A stretch of DNA of 64,000 nt, from assembly GCA_017468115.1 (NCBI GenBank), contig JAFUJS010000025.1, positions 1 to 64,000 on the forward strand. The letters are read 5' to 3'. Origin of the DNA: Clostridia bacterium (GTDB lineage Bacteria; Bacillota_A; Clostridia; Oscillospirales; CAG-272). Shown here one piece after another: positions 62,027-64,000 of this stretch (its first letter is position 1; each line of letters opens with the position of its first letter). The notes under the pieces are model-generated. The model did not search any database, was not told where the DNA came from, and saw only the letters and a program-made list of their open reading frames with translations. The translations under genes and the position numbers were made by a program.

Positions 62027-63508
62027 TTATTTCAAATATCCCTCTTTTGCGAAGGTGTAATATAAGTTTTGAAGAAGCATATAAGTTAAGGGCTTTTCAT
62101 TTATCAGCTCCGCATCCACATTTCCTATATATTCGCCGTTGGAATCATACATCTCAAATACGCCCTCAGCATCAACTGTGAATAGATGAATGTTGCTGTC
62201 GCTTCCGTCAAAAGCACCCCTGCCTATGTAGCATATTCCCTTGCCTATATGCACAAAGTTGATATAGCTGCAAATTGAGAATGCACCATCGCCTATATAC
62301 TCTACGCTATTTGGAATATTCAGGGATTTTACGTCGGTGGCGCAAAATGCCATTTTTCCAATGATTTTCAGCCCTTCGGGAAGAAACAGCTGGTCAACGC
62401 CATCGCTATAACAAAATGCGCCCTCAGAAATTTCCTCTAAGCCTGTGCCCAGATTGAGCTTTAATTCAATGTTAGCAAATTGAAATGCTCCCTGGCATAT
62501 TTTTGTAACATGATCCCCTATGGTAACTGTGTTAAAGCATAGATTGTTAAATGTGTATTTCGGCACCTCTGTAATCGACTCGGGAATTACTAAATCCCTG
62601 ACCTGCAAATCATCAATATATAATGCCGAATTCCTTCTTATTGAGTTTGCCTCTACTGTTATATTACACCAATCCTCCAAGCTTCCTTGGTAGTAAAGCT
62701 TTACAGTCGGATAGCCTACGCCATAGTAGCTGGCGCCTGTTACCCCTGCGCCGGTCATTGCATAGGATTCTAAGTGCTTTATGGTGCTTGGCAGGTAAAT
62801 CTTTTTTACAAAATCACAGCCCTTAAAGGCATTAGCGGCAATCGCAGTAACCGGCAAGCCCTCGTAGCTGGAAGGAATATTTATTTGCTCAGGCTTTTTA
62901 GTTGCGGCAGAGCCCAAGGAATAAAGCTTGTATTCCTCCTTTCCTTCTACCTTAACAAAGGAAAGTCCGCTTGTTTCTTCAATCTTTATTCGGTTGCAAA
63001 CGGCGCATATATTATCCTCATAAATATGGTCTTCTACAAACACGTCCTCGCACTTTTTACATATTCTTTTGTGAGAAACATCGTTAATACTCCATGGTCC
63101 GTATTCGTGTTGACAGCCATCGGAGCCTTGTGTCTGAAGGTAGAATATAACACCCAATACAACAGATATCACAATTAACAAGGCGGCAGCGGAAATAATT
63201 GCAGGAATAAGCCACTTTTTGCTTTTCTTTGGTTTTTCCTCGACCGAGGTTGGCTCCGTGTCCGACTCCCTATATTCCTCATAATTACATTCACTTGTGT
63301 CCGAAAGGCTTATTTCATTATTGATAAGCTCCTCTGCGGTAACGCCAAACAGCGATGCCATTTGCTTGATTTTTTCAAGCTCCGGCAAGCAAATGCCTGC
63401 CTCCCATTTATATACCGCTTGTCTTGTTACGTTGAGTCTGTTTGCAAGACCCTCCTGGGACAAGCCCTTTTGCTTTCTTAATATCAGTATTTTTTCTTCG
63501 ATTTTCAT
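62027..63508 (-). CDS. Fusion of XRE HTH, membrane helix and extracellular LRR domain
   Basis: A 493-aa protein. Residues 1-62 are an XRE helix-turn-helix (KGLSQEGLANRLNVTRQAVYKWEAG). A charged linker leads to one membrane helix (about 99-124). Outside follow a short Cys module (CQHEYGPW, ICKKCEDVF, ICAVCNRI, about 131-177) and LRR_5/BspA-type repeats (about 205-460). It could pass an external signal to DNA, as a one-component membrane regulator. The repeats resemble those of the 849-aa surface protein. The frame is unbroken, so the fusion appears genuine. Confidence 0.85.
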   Translation of the reverse strand: MKIEEKILILRKQKGLSQEGLANRLNVTRQAVYKWEAGICLPELEKIKQMASLFGVTAEELINNEISLSDTSECNYEEYRESDTEPTSVEEKPKKSKKWLIPAIISAAALLIVISVVLGVIFYLQTQGSDGCQHEYGPWSINDVSHKRICKKCEDVFVEDHIYEDNICAVCNRIKIEETSGLSFVKVEGKEEYKLYSLGSAATKKPEQINIPSSYEGLPVTAIAANAFKGCDFVKKIYLPSTIKHLESYAMTGAGVTGASYYGVGYPTVKLYYQGSLEDWCNITVEANSIRRNSALYIDDLQVRDLVIPESITEVPKYTFNNLCFNTVTIGDHVTKICQGAFQFANIELKLNLGTGLEEISEGAFCYSDGVDQLFLPEGLKIIGKMAFCATDVKSLNIPNSVEYIGDGAFSICSYINFVHIGKGICYIGRGAFDGSDSNIHLFTVDAEGVFEMYDSNGEYIGNVDAELINEKPLTYMLLQNLYYTFAKEGYLK

Positions 63509-63700
63509 TGTATCACTCCTTTTTGCTCTTTTATGTTACCACAGTTTTGTTTTTTTTGGCAAGAAAATTAAGGTTGCTTTTGTAAACCTGAGGTTGACAA
63601 GCACATTTTATAAAAAATCGGCACACCCTGTGGCTGTTTTTTCACTTTCGGTACCATAAAAGCTGCAAAAAATAAATACGATTATTCTCCTCTTTTGCTA

Positions 63701-63729
63701 TTGCTTTTTTGTTGGTTTTATTATATAAT
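63701..63729 (+). promoter_or_regulatory. Promoter of the O-acetyltransferase gene
   Basis: TTGCTT (63701-63706), 17 nt, TATAAT (63724-63729). Confidence 0.6.
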
Positions 63730-63757
63730 GTCTTTAGTTTTTTAAGGGGGTAACGAT

Positions 63758-64000
63758 ATGACACAAAAGGAACGTATGGAAAAGGGGCTTGTCTACTACT
63801 GCGCAGACGAGGAAATAATGGGTGACCAGATCCTTTGCCTTGAGAAAATGTATGATTTTAATGCCACAAGACCACTTGAGGGAGAAAAGCGTGAGGCTCT
63901 TCTTAAGGAAATGTTTGCCGAGGTGGGAAAGGGCTGTTATATCGAGCCACCGCTACACTCTAACTGGGGTGGAAAGCACACCCACCTTGGAGATTATGTT
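63758..64000 (+). CDS. Sugar O-acetyltransferase (maltose/galactoside type), 5' part
   Basis: The first 81 codons of a hexapeptide-repeat acetyltransferase that moves acetyl from acetyl-CoA to sugars. The N-terminal maltose-acetyltransferase-type domain is visible (KERMEKGLVYYCADEEIMGDQ, then the LYDFNATRPLE-like segment), followed by the opening of the left-handed helix domain (PPLHSNWGGKHTHLGDYV). It is cut by the window end. AAGGGGG lies upstream of the ATG. Confidence 0.85.
   Translation, partial: MTQKERMEKGLVYYCADEEIMGDQILCLEKMYDFNATRPLEGEKREALLKEMFAEVGKGCYIEPPLHSNWGGKHTHLGDYV

Overview
The window looks like a chromosomal segment of an anaerobic, endospore-forming member of the Bacillota (class Clostridia, probably a gut lineage). 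The evidence is sporulation and germination genes (SpoVAC/AD/AE, SpmA/SpmB, a SleC-type cortex-lytic enzyme, a SleB/CwlJ-like hydrolase, an AbrB/SpoVT-like regulator), sigma-A promoters with 17-nt spacers, T-box and preQ1-I leaders, and genes for trimming host-type glycans (GH38 alpha-mannosidase, GH95 alpha-L-fucosidase, an acetyl-esterase-like hydrolase). No species can be named from the sequence alone.

Layout. 1-5.7 kb: information processing: rpoB (5' part, cut by the window edge), rpsT, a small unknown gene, the rpsF-ssb-rpsR operon with a candidate S6:S18 leader, and rnhA. 5.8-9.6 kb: a secreted 1023-aa multidomain protein with a small lipoprotein, and tRNA-Lys. 9.7-14.7 kb: esterase and SDR, Na/Pi-type transporter, membrane-anchored metallo-beta-lactamase-fold protein, and queT under a preQ1-I riboswitch. 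14.8-22.5 kb: a SleC enzyme split over two ORFs plus a third peptidoglycan-binding ORF, ClpC-like ATPase, MscS channel, spoVACDE. 22.5-28.3 kb: oxidoreductase/isomerase pair, a Cys/Asp-rich protein, efp and an M24 peptidase, and a secreted protein. 28.3-31.0 kb: BspA-type leucine-rich-repeat surface protein with a coupled 58-aa ORF. 31.3-37.3 kb: tcdA, then a GH38 gene bracketed by two inverted copies of a roughly 270-bp element with terminal inverted repeats (MITE-like), then a flippase. 37.5-46.8 kb: SleB-like hydrolase, D-amino-acid transaminase, GH95, AbrB-like regulator, spmAB, RNase J with an attenuator-like leader, and a large lipoprotein. 47.1-53.4 kb: a tightly packed operon of a heterodimeric ABC exporter, pyruvate kinase, a beta-lactamase-fold protein and an XRE regulator. 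53.4-53.8 kb: a gene-free block of nested short palindromes. 53.8-58.0 kb: a stand-alone trpB behind a Trp T-box, and a FakA/FakB pair. 58.1-64 kb: membrane XRE protein, hemW-lepA, an XRE-TM-LRR fusion, and the start of a sugar O-acetyltransferase.

The most noteworthy features are the inverted MITE-like pair whose ends abut the starts of two genes, the palindrome block at 53.4-53.8 kb, the split sleC cassette, the HTH-membrane-LRR fusion, the RNase J leader with competing pairings, and the orphan trpB with altered active-site neighbours under Trp T-box control. No CRISPR array, intact transposase, prophage or obvious antiphage system was seen. All functional calls rest on motifs read by eye; no database search was possible.
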